64,000 bases of DNA from Planotetraspora phitsanulokensis (lineage in GTDB: Bacteria; Actinomycetota; Actinomycetes; Streptosporangiales; Streptosporangiaceae). The notes below the pieces were generated by a model. The model searched no databases. It was not told the origin of the DNA and saw nothing but the letters and a program-made list of their open reading frames with translations. Positions 1-7,600 of the stretch are shown here, in pieces (the first letter of the stretch is position 1; every line of letters begins with the position of its first letter). Both the position numbers and the translations under genes were made by a program. The stretch lies in the NCBI RefSeq assembly GCF_016863295.1, contig NZ_BOOP01000004.1, forward strand, positions 248,001 to 312,000. The letters are read 5' to 3'.

Positions 1-489
1 GCCGAAGAGCGGGCGCACCTCGAGCCCGGTGGGGTCGATCGGCAGCCGCACGTAGCCGACGTCCACCCGGCCGTCGTGCAACACGCTCACCTGGTCGTTC
101 CAGCTGGTGCGCAACACCTCGACCGTGAGCCCGGGATGCGCCTCGCCCAGTGCCCGGACCGGACCGGTGACGGTGAGGCCGGGCATGAAGCCGACGGTGA
201 ACGTGTCGACGGCCCGGGCGGCCTGGGCGACCCGGCGGCGCAGCGCCTCCGCTCCAGCCAGTACCAACTCGGCGTCGGCGACCAGCTGCTCCCCCGCCGG
301 CGTCAGTCTCGTGCGACGCTTGTCGCGGACGAACAACTGCGCGTCCAGCTCCTTCTCGAGGGCCTGGATCTGCCGTGACAGGACGGGCTGGGCGATGTGC
401 AGCCGTTGCGCGGCCCTGCTGAAGTTCAGCTCCTCCGCAACCGCCACGAAGTAACGCAACTTCCGAAGGTCGACGTCCGCATGCCCCAT
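1..489 (-). CDS. LysR-family transcriptional regulator (5' part, cut by window edge)
   Basis: The first 163 codons of a LysR regulator run off the left edge of the window. The protein opens MGHADVDLRKLRYFVAVAEE, followed by the family's winged helix-turn-helix (FSRAAQRLHIAQPVLSRQI, residues about 24-42) and the usual linker helix. After that the effector-binding domain begins. It is divergent from the epimerase at 646, the standard LysR arrangement, so that gene is the likely target. An ATACC-N5-GGTAT inverted repeat with T-N11-A spacing overlaps this start codon, which suggests autoregulation. Effector unknown. Confidence 0.85.
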   Translation of the reverse strand, partial: MGHADVDLRKLRYFVAVAEELNFSRAAQRLHIAQPVLSRQIQALEKELDAQLFVRDKRRTRLTPAGEQLVADAELVLAGAEALRRRVAQAARAVDTFTVGFMPGLTVTGPVRALGEAHPGLTVEVLRTSWNDQVSVLHDGRVDVGYVRLPIDPTGLEVRPLFG

Positions 490-502
490 ACCTTCAGGGT
501 AT
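488..502. promoter_or_regulatory. LysR-type T-N11-A inverted repeat
   Basis: ATACC-N5-GGTAT fits the classical LysR T-N11-A box. It sits in the 156-base gap between the LysR gene and the divergent epimerase and covers the A and T of the LysR start codon. Binding there could both activate the epimerase and repress the regulator. This is inference from symmetry and position. Confidence 0.5.
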
Positions 503-645
503 TACGTGATGGAAAAGAGGTCTTGGACGGCCCTCGCCCTCCGGGACCAGAGTTGACCTCGTGGAACGCGTCGTCGTACGCGTCCGCGGCGGGGGTCCGG
601 CCGGCCCGCCGATCATCTTCTGGGCATCATCTGAAGGAGCAGGAC

Positions 646-1509
646 ATGAGGGTCTTCGTCACCGGGGCCTCCGGCTACATCGGCCAGGCCACCATCCGCG
701 CCCTGACCGCACACGGGCACACCGTCGCGGCGCTGGCCCGCAGCGACGACGCGGCGCGCACCGTGGCCGCGCTCGGCGCGGAGGTGGTCCGCGGCGGCCT
801 GACCGATCTGGACGTGCTGCGCGACGCGGCGGCCGGCGCCGGCGGCGTCATCCACCTCGCCCAGCACCAGGGCGGCGACGTCGCCGGGGTCGATCTGGCC
901 GCGGCCACGGCGATGCAGGTCGGCGCAGGCGACCGGCCGTACGTGCACACCGGAGGAGTCTGGGTCTACGGAGACACCCGCGGGGCCGTCGAAGAGGATG
1001 CCCCGCTGTCGCCGCCCTCGATCGTCGCCTGGCGGTTGGACAACGAGAAGCGGGTCCTCGCCCGGGCGGACCGCGGCGGCCGGCCGGTGCTCGTGATGCC
1101 GGGCATCGTGTACGGCGGCGGGCGCGGGCTGATCGAGGACTTCTTCGTCAAGCCCGCCAGGGACAAGGGCGAGGTCCGTTACATCGGGGACGGCTCCAAG
1201 CGATGGGCTCTCGTGCACGTCGACGACATCGCCGACCTGTACGTGCGCGCGCTCGGCGCCGAGTCCGGCACGAGATACGCGGGCGTCGGCGGGGAGGCCC
1301 CCAGCGTGCTGGAGGTGGCCCAGGCCGTCAGCGAGGCGATCGGGCATCCCGGAAAGATCGCCTCGATCACCCTCGCACAGGCTCGGGACGAGATGGGCCC
1401 CATCGCCGACGCCTTCGCCCTGGACCAGCGGTTCACCTCCGCGCGGGCGCGCGCCGAGCTCGGCTGGCGCCCGGCTCCGCGCGACGTGCTGAAGGCGCTG
1501 GCCGGCTGA
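646..1509 (+). CDS. NAD(P)-dependent epimerase/dehydratase (extended SDR)
   Basis: A 287-residue Rossmann protein opening MRVFVTGASGYIGQATIRAL, with the GxxGxxG dinucleotide motif at residues 7-13. Extended-SDR features follow: VWVYGDTRGAVEED, then MPGIVYGGGRG in the substrate region. A canonical YxxxK is not obvious, as in many atypical NmrA/epimerase-like members. The ATG at 646 is chosen because GAAGGAG lies 6 bases upstream (633-639) and because the conserved N-terminus begins here; the frame stays open further upstream without homology. Divergent from the LysR gene and probably its target. Substrate unknown. Confidence 0.85.
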   Translation: MRVFVTGASGYIGQATIRALTAHGHTVAALARSDDAARTVAALGAEVVRGGLTDLDVLRDAAAGAGGVIHLAQHQGGDVAGVDLAAATAMQVGAGDRPYVHTGGVWVYGDTRGAVEEDAPLSPPSIVAWRLDNEKRVLARADRGGRPVLVMPGIVYGGGRGLIEDFFVKPARDKGEVRYIGDGSKRWALVHVDDIADLYVRALGAESGTRYAGVGGEAPSVLEVAQAVSEAIGHPGKIASITLAQARDEMGPIADAFALDQRFTSARARAELGWRPAPRDVLKALAG

Positions 1510-1554
1510 TCTCCTTGTCATCCCGTGCCCGCCCGGGGCGCACGCGGAGCGAAC

Positions 1555-2469
1555 TCACTCCGGCAGGCGCGCGAAGGCGCGGACGGGAATCGTGCCGAAC
1601 CCCTCGACGCGCAGCGGCACGGCGGTGAACTTGGCGCCCGTCGGCGGGAGCCGATCGAGACCGGTCAGGTGCTCGACGACGGGAATGCCTGCCGCGAGCA
1701 GCAACGTGTGGGCCGGCCGTTCGAGGTCGGCGGTGTCGTCGATGTTGAGCGCGTCGATCCCGACCAGTGCGGCACCCTGCTCGACGAGGTGGGCGGCGCC
1801 CTCCCGAGTGAGGAAGTGCCGATCCTCCGCGTAGCCCGCCGTACCGAACCGGGCGTCGTCGCCGGTATGCAGAAGCACGGCCGCGCCGCGGACGTCCAAG
1901 CCTGCCAGCGCCCCCACGCCGATGCCCGCCCGCCGGTCCCCCGTCACCCTGGCGACCACCGCGGGGAGGTCCGCGGTCGCCTCCAGCGGGATCGACGCGA
2001 GGTCCGTCCCGCCGGCATAGCGGTGGTACGGCGCGTCGAGATAGGTCCCGGTGTTGCCGACCAGAGTGAGCCTGTCGATGGCGAACTCGGTGCCGGGAGC
2101 GTACAGCTCACGCGAAGACTCCCTGGTCAGATGGGCGTCGATCTCCGGAGCGGGAAGGCCGGGATAAGTCACCATTCCGGCTCGGATCACATGGCCGAGC
2201 TCGACGAACCGGCCACCCGCCTTCACCGTCGTGTCCCGGCGATCCGACGGCCCTCCCCGGGTGCCCTTGTGCCGTTCGGCGAAGACCTCGACGTTGGCGA
2301 GCTCGACCGTGTCGGTCATCAGCAGACCCAGCGAGGCCACGAAGAGGGCGCCGATCTGCGTCTCGGTGACGTCGGGGCCGGGGACGTCCACCCGGAACCC
2401 GTGCACGGCGAGGTCTCCACCGTTGCCGAAGGCGATGGCGGCGTCGAAGGAGGCGCGGTATTCGGTCAT
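1555..2469 (-). CDS. Cyclase-family (kynurenine formamidase-like) metal hydrolase with an extra N-terminal domain
   Basis: 304 residues. The cyclase fold starts near residue 87 (RFVELGHVIRAGMVTYPGLP). The family's metal motif HxGTHxDxPxH appears as NTGTYLDAPYH at residues 139-149, so the first two histidines are Asn139 and Tyr143 while Asp145 and His149 remain. Residues 1-80 form a separate conserved-looking segment (HGFRVDVPGPDVTETQIGAL) not needed for the cyclase fold. Members hydrolyse amides or lactones such as N-formylkynurenine; the altered ligands make that specific reaction doubtful. Stands alone, divergent from the dioxygenase at 2711. No strong Shine-Dalgarno precedes the ATG. Confidence 0.8.
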   Translation of the reverse strand: MTEYRASFDAAIAFGNGGDLAVHGFRVDVPGPDVTETQIGALFVASLGLLMTDTVELANVEVFAERHKGTRGGPSDRRDTTVKAGGRFVELGHVIRAGMVTYPGLPAPEIDAHLTRESSRELYAPGTEFAIDRLTLVGNTGTYLDAPYHRYAGGTDLASIPLEATADLPAVVARVTGDRRAGIGVGALAGLDVRGAAVLLHTGDDARFGTAGYAEDRHFLTREGAAHLVEQGAALVGIDALNIDDTADLERPAHTLLLAAGIPVVEHLTGLDRLPPTGAKFTAVPLRVEGFGTIPVRAFARLPE

Positions 2470-2564
2470 GGAGGTACGCCTACCACGGGAGCGCGGTCAC
2501 TGCGCCGCGGACCCCGTCCGGCCAGGCTGACGAACCTCTTTCGGAGTTGTTTGTAACTTTTAGG

Positions 2565-2599
2565 CGTTTCGGTCCACTTCCTCCTGTGAACCCGAAACG
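2565..2599. promoter_or_regulatory. Inverted repeat in the divergent cyclase/PhyH promoter region
   Basis: CGTTTCGG and CCGAAACG form a perfect 8-base inverted repeat with a 19-base spacer, between the divergent starts at 2469 and 2711. The arms resemble half-sites of the CCGAAAGTTTCGG operators near 11 kb, but the spacing differs, so membership of that regulon is not claimed. Confidence 0.3.
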
Positions 2600-2710
2600 G
2601 GCCTTCGGCGAATAGAGGGTGACCCGTGCACGGCTTCAGCGGGCCCACAGGCCTGTCGAAGCCCACGGGTTCCAGTTGTTCATCGAGGGACCACCGAAAG
2701 AACGTTACCC

Positions 2711-3586
2711 ATGACCCAGTTCTCCGTGATCGACACCTGGACGCCCATGACCGCCGCCGAGCGGGAGCAGTTCGAACAGGACGGCTTTCTGGTCATCCCC
2801 GGTGCGCTCAGTTCCGAGGAAGTCGATCACTACCAGGGCGCGATCCAGCGCGTCTACATGAACTCGCCCGAAGGAGCCGAGGGCGTCGCGCTGCATCAGC
2901 TGAGCGCCGCGACCCACTGTGCCGAGCTGGCGGGACTGCTGGATCATCCGGCCGTCTTCCCCTACGTGTGGTCCCTCCTCGGCTGGAACGTGCACGTCTA
3001 TCACTCGCATTTCGACGTTCATCCGATGCTCCGCAAGCCCCGGCCGTTCCGGTGGGAGTGGCACCAGGACGGCGGCCGGCAGAACCGGGAGATCGAGGCG
3101 GATCCCCGGCCGAGACTGTCGGTGAAGCTGGCCTTCTGGCTGTCCGACGTCTCCCGCGCCGGCCGGGGCAACCTGACCGTCATCCCCGGCAGCCACAGGA
3201 CCAACTGGCTGCCCGGCCCGCTGAGGCGCGACCTTCCGCACCCGCGGCCGGAGGGCGCGGTCGAGCTCACGGTCAACCCGGGTGACGTGCTGCTGTTCGA
3301 CCGCAGGCTGTGGCACGCGCGGTCGGACAACTACTCGGACTTCACCCGCATGGTCGCGTTCTTCGGCTACACCTACCGCTGGATCACCATCCGGGACGAG
3401 GTGGCCGACCTGTCGCGGCAGCCGTGGTTCGGCACGCTCAGCCCGGTTCAGCGCCAGCTTCTCGGGCACGTCGGCGACGGGTCCGGCGACCACGGCTGGG
3501 GCCACTTCCCGGAGACCACGCCGCTGTACGGCGAGCTCGCGGAGCGGGGTCTGCTCGATCCCTCGTATCCGCCCCTCATCCCCTGA
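2711..3586 (+). CDS. Phytanoyl-CoA dioxygenase (PhyH) family protein
   Basis: 291 residues with the Fe(II)/2-oxoglutarate dioxygenase facial triad: His118 and Asp120 in EWHQDGG and His202 in LWHARSDN, with Arg204 just after it. The N-terminal FEQDGFLVIPGALS is typical of PhyH proteins, which hydroxylate fatty acyl or small-molecule substrates using O2 and 2-oxoglutarate. Monocistronic: the next feature is a strong terminator. Upstream it faces the cyclase gene. The Shine-Dalgarno is weak (GAAAGAA). No biosynthetic neighbours reveal the substrate. Confidence 0.85.
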   Translation: MTQFSVIDTWTPMTAAEREQFEQDGFLVIPGALSSEEVDHYQGAIQRVYMNSPEGAEGVALHQLSAATHCAELAGLLDHPAVFPYVWSLLGWNVHVYHSHFDVHPMLRKPRPFRWEWHQDGGRQNREIEADPRPRLSVKLAFWLSDVSRAGRGNLTVIPGSHRTNWLPGPLRRDLPHPRPEGAVELTVNPGDVLLFDRRLWHARSDNYSDFTRMVAFFGYTYRWITIRDEVADLSRQPWFGTLSPVQRQLLGHVGDGSGDHGWGHFPETTPLYGELAERGLLDPSYPPLIP

Positions 3587-3631
3587 CGAGCCCCCGAGGT
3601 TCCCCTGCCCCGGAGGTCCCCCTCGTCAGGA

Positions 3632-3670
3632 GAGAGCAGGCCCGTCCCCAGCGGGCCTGCTCTCGCTTTT
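3632..3670 (+). terminator. Rho-independent terminator after the PhyH gene
   Basis: A perfect 13-base-pair stem (3632-3644 with 3652-3664) with a 7-base loop is followed by GCTTTT. It begins 45 bases after the PhyH stop codon. Confidence 0.85.
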
Positions 3671-3710
3671 CAGGCATGGACGTGTTCAGGCATGGACGGG
3701 TTCAGGCATA
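3670..3710. repeat. 16-base tandem repeat, about 2.5 copies
   Basis: TCAGGCATGGACG(T/G)GT is repeated at 3670 and 3686, with a 9-base partial copy from 3702. It lies between the PhyH terminator and the WrbA-like remnant. No function is evident. Confidence 0.6.
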
Positions 3711-3717
3711 ACGCCTC

Positions 3718-3931
3718 TCACGCGACGACGCCGAGGCCCTCGACCACGCGAGCGAAGCGCACGACCCGCTGCGCCTGGGCTCGCGCCGCTGCCCGCGTGG
3801 GCTCGCCGACGGGGACGGCGCCGAAGGCGTCGTGATGGGAGGTGCCGTACGGGTTGCCGTGCGCCGGGTCGGTGTAGCCGGGCGGCACCAGGACGCCGCC
3901 GACTTCCAGAACATGACATTCGGCGGCAGGT
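3718..3931 (-). pseudogene. C-terminal remnant of a WrbA-like flavodoxin/NAD(P)H:quinone oxidoreductase
   Basis: The minus frame ending at the TGA at 3718 reads HVLEVGGVLVPPGY, then GNPYGTSH, then a helical tail RAAARAQAQRVVRFARVVEG. This is the characteristic C-terminal third of WrbA-type flavoproteins, where the GNPYGTSH loop contributes to the active site. The flavodoxin core that should precede it is missing: beyond about 3931 the same frame is only the antisense of the DUF1697 gene. It is therefore a truncated remnant of roughly 70 codons. The breakpoint coincides with the promoter of the intact gene at 3971, suggesting a deletion or insertion scar. Not expected to be functional. Confidence 0.65.
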
Positions 3932-3970
3932 ATGGGCGGTAGCGTCACTCCCGACCTAGGAGGCGACGCC

Positions 3971-4564
3971 ATGCGATACGTGGCGCTCTTGCGCGGTATC
4001 AACATCAATCCCCGCAGCCAGATGGCCATGGCCGACCTGCGCGCACTGCTGGAGGGGCTGGGACACACCGGGGTGAGCACCCACCTGCGAAGCGGGAACG
4101 CCGTGTTCACCGGTGACGAGGAACCCCGTGAGCGGGTCGCCTCCGCAATCGAGCGGCGGATCACCGAAGAACTGACAATGGAGGTGGCCGTCATCGTCCG
4201 GACGGCCGGGGAACTGCGCGCCGTGGTCGAGGAGAACCCGCTGGAGGTGCGGGACCCGGCCAAGTTCGCGGTGGTCTTCCTTGCCGGCGAGCCGGACAGG
4301 AGGACGCTGGAGGGCATCGACCCGGCGAGCTACGCCCCGGAGGAGATGCGCGTCGGCAGACGCGAGCTCTACATGTACTTCCCCGACGGTCTCCGGCGCC
4401 CGAAACTGCCGCCGCTGCTGGAGAAGCGGTCGTCGGCGGTCGCCACGATGCGCAACTGGAACACGGTCACCAAGCTCCTCTCCCTGGCAGAGGACCGAGC
4501 GCCGCCTCCATTTCTCCTGACAAATCACGCCTTCGTATCGCATGACCGTAGATCGATCCCATGA
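3971..4564 (+). CDS. DUF1697 family protein
   Basis: 197 residues opening MRYVALLRGININPRSQMAM, the DUF1697 signature. Typical internal motifs follow: THLRSGNAVF, and RNWNTVTKLLSLAE near the end. Biochemical role unknown. The ATG at 3971 has an ideal AGGAGG 7 bases upstream. The protein continues about 25 residues past the family's usual end (tail DRAPPPFLLTNHAFVSHDRR), perhaps because the original stop was lost. It sits directly against the WrbA-like remnant. Confidence 0.9.
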   Translation: MRYVALLRGININPRSQMAMADLRALLEGLGHTGVSTHLRSGNAVFTGDEEPRERVASAIERRITEELTMEVAVIVRTAGELRAVVEENPLEVRDPAKFAVVFLAGEPDRRTLEGIDPASYAPEEMRVGRRELYMYFPDGLRRPKLPPLLEKRSSAVATMRNWNTVTKLLSLAEDRAPPPFLLTNHAFVSHDRRSIP

Positions 4565-4657
4565 TCGATATTCCGGTGTACGGTGACCCACTGGCGACCG
4601 CGGGCGGGTGGACCATGCCTTGCCGTGCAGGTCGGGCATGCAGGAGAGGAACCCCCC

Positions 4658-5953
4658 TTGTCGCAACCATTCGAGTCGCGTCCGTCGATGTCGCGTTCGT
4701 TCAAGTCGCTTTCGTCGAGACGCGGACGGCTGCTGCGCGCCTCTGCCACCGGTGTGGTGCTGGTGGTCGCCGCGGGCGCGACCATGAGCGGTTCGGCCAC
4801 AGCGGCGGAGGAGGACTACCTGAGATGCCCGCGGGGCTACTTCTGCCTGTTCACCGGCATCGAAGGCAAGGGAGGCATCTACAAGTACCGGACCTCGCAG
4901 TCCGACTTCGGTGCTCCCGGCCGTAACGCGCTCTCCTGGATCAACCGGACCAAGAACTTCGCGTGCCTGTGGCCCGAGAAGAACTACACGCTGAAGCCGA
5001 CGTTCAACGGCCCCGTCCCCGTCACCGACAACCCGGCGGAGGTGAACGGCGACACCACGTCGTCTTCGATGTTGAGGATGTACCGCCATCACGTCGGATC
5101 GATGACTCTGGCGCCCACCCGGCACGAATGCGAATGGCGCAAGCAGTACATCGACTGGACCCCGGTGCAGTACAGCCCGCCGGGCACGCCGAAGCCGTTC
5201 GGCTCCTTCCTTGGCAACGGTCAGAGCCAGGTGCTGATGCGCTCCGCGCAGGGCCGGTTGTGGGTGCTCCCGGGTGACCTCAGCAAGCCGCCCAACCTCG
5301 GAACCCGGCTGAGCGGCATGACCGTGCTCGTCAGGCACGGGGACTACACCGGCGACGGCCGCGAGGACATCTTCGCCCGCGACAAGGCCGGCGTCCTGTG
5401 GCTCTACCCCGGCAACGGCAAGTACGCCCTCGGCGCACGCAGGCTGATCGCCTACGGCTGGAACAACAAGACCGCCATCGCCGCCGTCGGCGACATCACC
5501 GGCGACAAGAAGAACGACCTGATGGCCCGCGACAAGGCCGGGGCCCTGTGGCTCTATCCCGGCAACGGCAGGGGCGGCTTCGGCGCGCGCACCCGGGTCG
5601 CCAGCGGCTGGAACACCATGACCGCCCTTCTCGGGCCGGGGGACCTCAGCGGCGACGGCAAGGACGACATCGTCGGCCGCGACAACGCCGGAGCGCTGTG
5701 GCTCTACCCCGGCAACGGCAAGGGCGGCTTCGGCAAGCGCGTCCGGCTCGTCACCGGCGTCTCGCGGACCTGGAAGCTCTTCGCGCCCGGCGACGTCACC
5801 GGTGACGGACGTAACGACATCTACGCTGTGGACGCGCTTGAGGCCGGCCACGGCGAGCTGCTCCTTTTCTCGGGGACCGGCAAGGGCCTCCGGCGCGAGC
5901 CCGTCTACTACCGGACGGTGTACAACACGGACTCCAAGGAAGTCCTCTTCTGA
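4658..5953 (+). CDS. Secreted I36-like / FG-GAP repeat protein
   Basis: About 431 residues from a TTG at 4658 with AGGAGAGG 8 bases upstream; an ATG at 4688 is the alternative. The N-terminus is a signal peptide (basic RRGRLLR, hydrophobic GVVLVVAAGATM, cleavage near ATAAEED). A peptidase-inhibitor family I36-type module follows (CPRGYFCLFTGIEGKGG). The C-terminal half has four FG-GAP/VCBS-like repeats, with calcium-loop cores such as DYTGDGREDI, DITGDKKNDL, DLSGDGKDDI and DVTGDGRNDI, each followed by a WLYPGNGKG-type strand. A beta-propeller-like extracellular binding domain is expected. Target unknown. Confidence 0.85.
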   Translation: MSQPFESRPSMSRSFKSLSSRRGRLLRASATGVVLVVAAGATMSGSATAAEEDYLRCPRGYFCLFTGIEGKGGIYKYRTSQSDFGAPGRNALSWINRTKNFACLWPEKNYTLKPTFNGPVPVTDNPAEVNGDTTSSSMLRMYRHHVGSMTLAPTRHECEWRKQYIDWTPVQYSPPGTPKPFGSFLGNGQSQVLMRSAQGRLWVLPGDLSKPPNLGTRLSGMTVLVRHGDYTGDGREDIFARDKAGVLWLYPGNGKYALGARRLIAYGWNNKTAIAAVGDITGDKKNDLMARDKAGALWLYPGNGRGGFGARTRVASGWNTMTALLGPGDLSGDGKDDIVGRDNAGALWLYPGNGKGGFGKRVRLVTGVSRTWKLFAPGDVTGDGRNDIYAVDALEAGHGELLLFSGTGKGLRREPVYYRTVYNTDSKEVLF

Positions 5954-6068
5954 GCCGAGACCGCGAACGCGCCTACGCCGACTTCTACCGCTCGATCAGG
6001 AGAGACCGCGCCGTGGCCGCGGAGCGCGCGGACGTCCCGACGTCGTGAACGTCCCCACGGCATGAACG

Positions 6069-6100
6069 GGGCGGCTCCGGGAGACATCCCGGAGCCGCCC
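6069..6100. terminator. Hairpin between convergent genes
   Basis: A perfect 13-base-pair GC-rich stem (6069-6081 with 6088-6100) has a 6-base loop. It lies between the convergent secreted-protein gene and the GH5 operon, with no T tract on either side. It probably acts in both directions, as is common in actinomycetes. Confidence 0.65.
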
Positions 6101-6147
6101 GGCTCACTCGCGCGATCAGACCCGCCGGAATTACCGTGCGGACGGCC

Positions 6148-7533
6148 TCAGCCGGCGCGCAGTTGCTCGACGAGGCTCGTCCTGATGTCGCAGTTGCGCA
6201 GCGCGAACGAGTCGGCGAGGGCGATCAGCTCGTCGTCGTCCAGCCCGCGGAACAGCTCTGCGTATTCATAGGCCAGGGGCTGGGCGACCGTGAGGTTCAG
6301 GATGAGCGTGCGGACCCAGTCGAACCGGCCCCACGGGTACGGGTCGAAGCCGGGGAACTCACGCGCGATCATGTCCTGGAACGGCTTGGTCACCTCGATG
6401 ATCCCGTTCCCGTCGCTGCCCCAGTTGTCGGCGCCGAGCCGGTTCTTCTTCGCCACGAAGTCGCCGAAGCGCTTCATGTACGGGGAGTCGGGGCGGACCA
6501 TGGCCACGCCCTGCCGTCCGAGGTCCTTGTACATCCAGCTCGACCACCCGGCGCCGTCGCGGCGGTAGATGTCGAGCTGGTCCGCCAGGACCTGCCGGCG
6601 CATGGCGTCCTTGTGCTCGTCACCGGTGTAGATCGGGGCGAACTCCCCCACCCAGATCGGCGTCCCGGTACGGCGGCTGTATTCGGTGCGCTGGAGGTAC
6701 TTGGCCTCCAGCGCCGCCTTGTCGTAGTGCTTGCCGTCAGTGACGCCCGGGTAGTCGCCGCCGTTGCCCATGCCCGGGGCGGCGTAGTCGTGGCAGACGT
6801 AGACGGTGTTGTCCCATTCGGCGTCGAAGACGTCGAACTCGGTCGAGTAGGTGTTGCCGTCGAGGAACAGGATGTGGCGGTCGTCGATCGCGCGGATGGC
6901 CTCGACCAGGCGGGTGTAGAACGGCCCGACCACCTGGCGCGACTCGTCCGCGGGCTCATTGATCGGGTTGTAGCCCGCCACCCAGGGGTTGTCCTTGTAG
7001 TGCTCGGCGATGCGCTCCCAGATCGCCACCACCCGATCCTGGAAGTGGGGGTGGTCGAAGAACGCGGGCCGGTGCGTGGGGTTGTCGGAGTGCCAGTGGT
7101 GGTTCTGCGAGCCCGGCAGCGCGTGCAGGTCGACGACCGAGTAGATCCCGTGCCGCGCGCAGGCCTCGATCGCCCGGTCGAGGTGGCGGAAGCCCTCCTC
7201 CTTGAACTCGAACGGCCGGGCGTCGTCCTCGAAGTGCCGGTAGTTGACCGGGATCCGGACGCAGTTCATGCCCATGTCCGCCAGCAGCTTCGCGTCGTCC
7301 TCGCCGAAGAACGCGGTCAGCAGCCGCTCGAAGAACAGCTCGTACTTCTCGTCCCCGAGGACCTCGCGGACCGTGCTGCGCATCAGTGATTCGTTGGCGG
7401 AGTAGCCGGTGATGAAGTTCTCCATGTTCAGCCAGCCGCCGACGGCCACACCCCGCAGGCGTACGGGCGTGCCCGTCTGGTCGACGAATTCGCGGCCCGC
7501 CGTACGGAGGAAGGCCGTGCTGTCCGACGTCAT
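6148..7533 (-). CDS. GH5-family glycoside hydrolase, intracellular
   Basis: 461 residues with the clan GH-A fold of GH5. The acid/base is Glu193 in GYNPINEP, the nucleophile is Glu297 in WVGEFAP, and His138-type DLHALPG and CVRIPVNYR are present. There is no signal peptide, so it should act on imported oligosaccharide. It is the last gene of a solute-binding protein, permease, permease, GH5 operon, 67 bases after the second permease, so the importer probably delivers its substrate. The sequence looks like the exo-glucanase-type GH5 branch, but the cis element upstream suggests a pentose-related regulon; specificity cannot be decided here. GAGGAA precedes the ATG. Confidence 0.85.
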   Translation of the reverse strand: MTSDSTAFLRTAGREFVDQTGTPVRLRGVAVGGWLNMENFITGYSANESLMRSTVREVLGDEKYELFFERLLTAFFGEDDAKLLADMGMNCVRIPVNYRHFEDDARPFEFKEEGFRHLDRAIEACARHGIYSVVDLHALPGSQNHHWHSDNPTHRPAFFDHPHFQDRVVAIWERIAEHYKDNPWVAGYNPINEPADESRQVVGPFYTRLVEAIRAIDDRHILFLDGNTYSTEFDVFDAEWDNTVYVCHDYAAPGMGNGGDYPGVTDGKHYDKAALEAKYLQRTEYSRRTGTPIWVGEFAPIYTGDEHKDAMRRQVLADQLDIYRRDGAGWSSWMYKDLGRQGVAMVRPDSPYMKRFGDFVAKKNRLGADNWGSDGNGIIEVTKPFQDMIAREFPGFDPYPWGRFDWVRTLILNLTVAQPLAYEYAELFRGLDDDELIALADSFALRNCDIRTSLVEQLRAG

Positions 7534-7600
7534 GTGCTCTGTTCCTCAAATCTGAAAACGCGGTGGATCACACGGGGGAATCGGGGGGTGTGCGCGGCGC

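Noticed and set aside
3956-5851. A 631-codon minus-strand open frame
   Set aside because: It is antisense to the DUF1697 and I36/FG-GAP genes, whose start sites and motifs are convincing.
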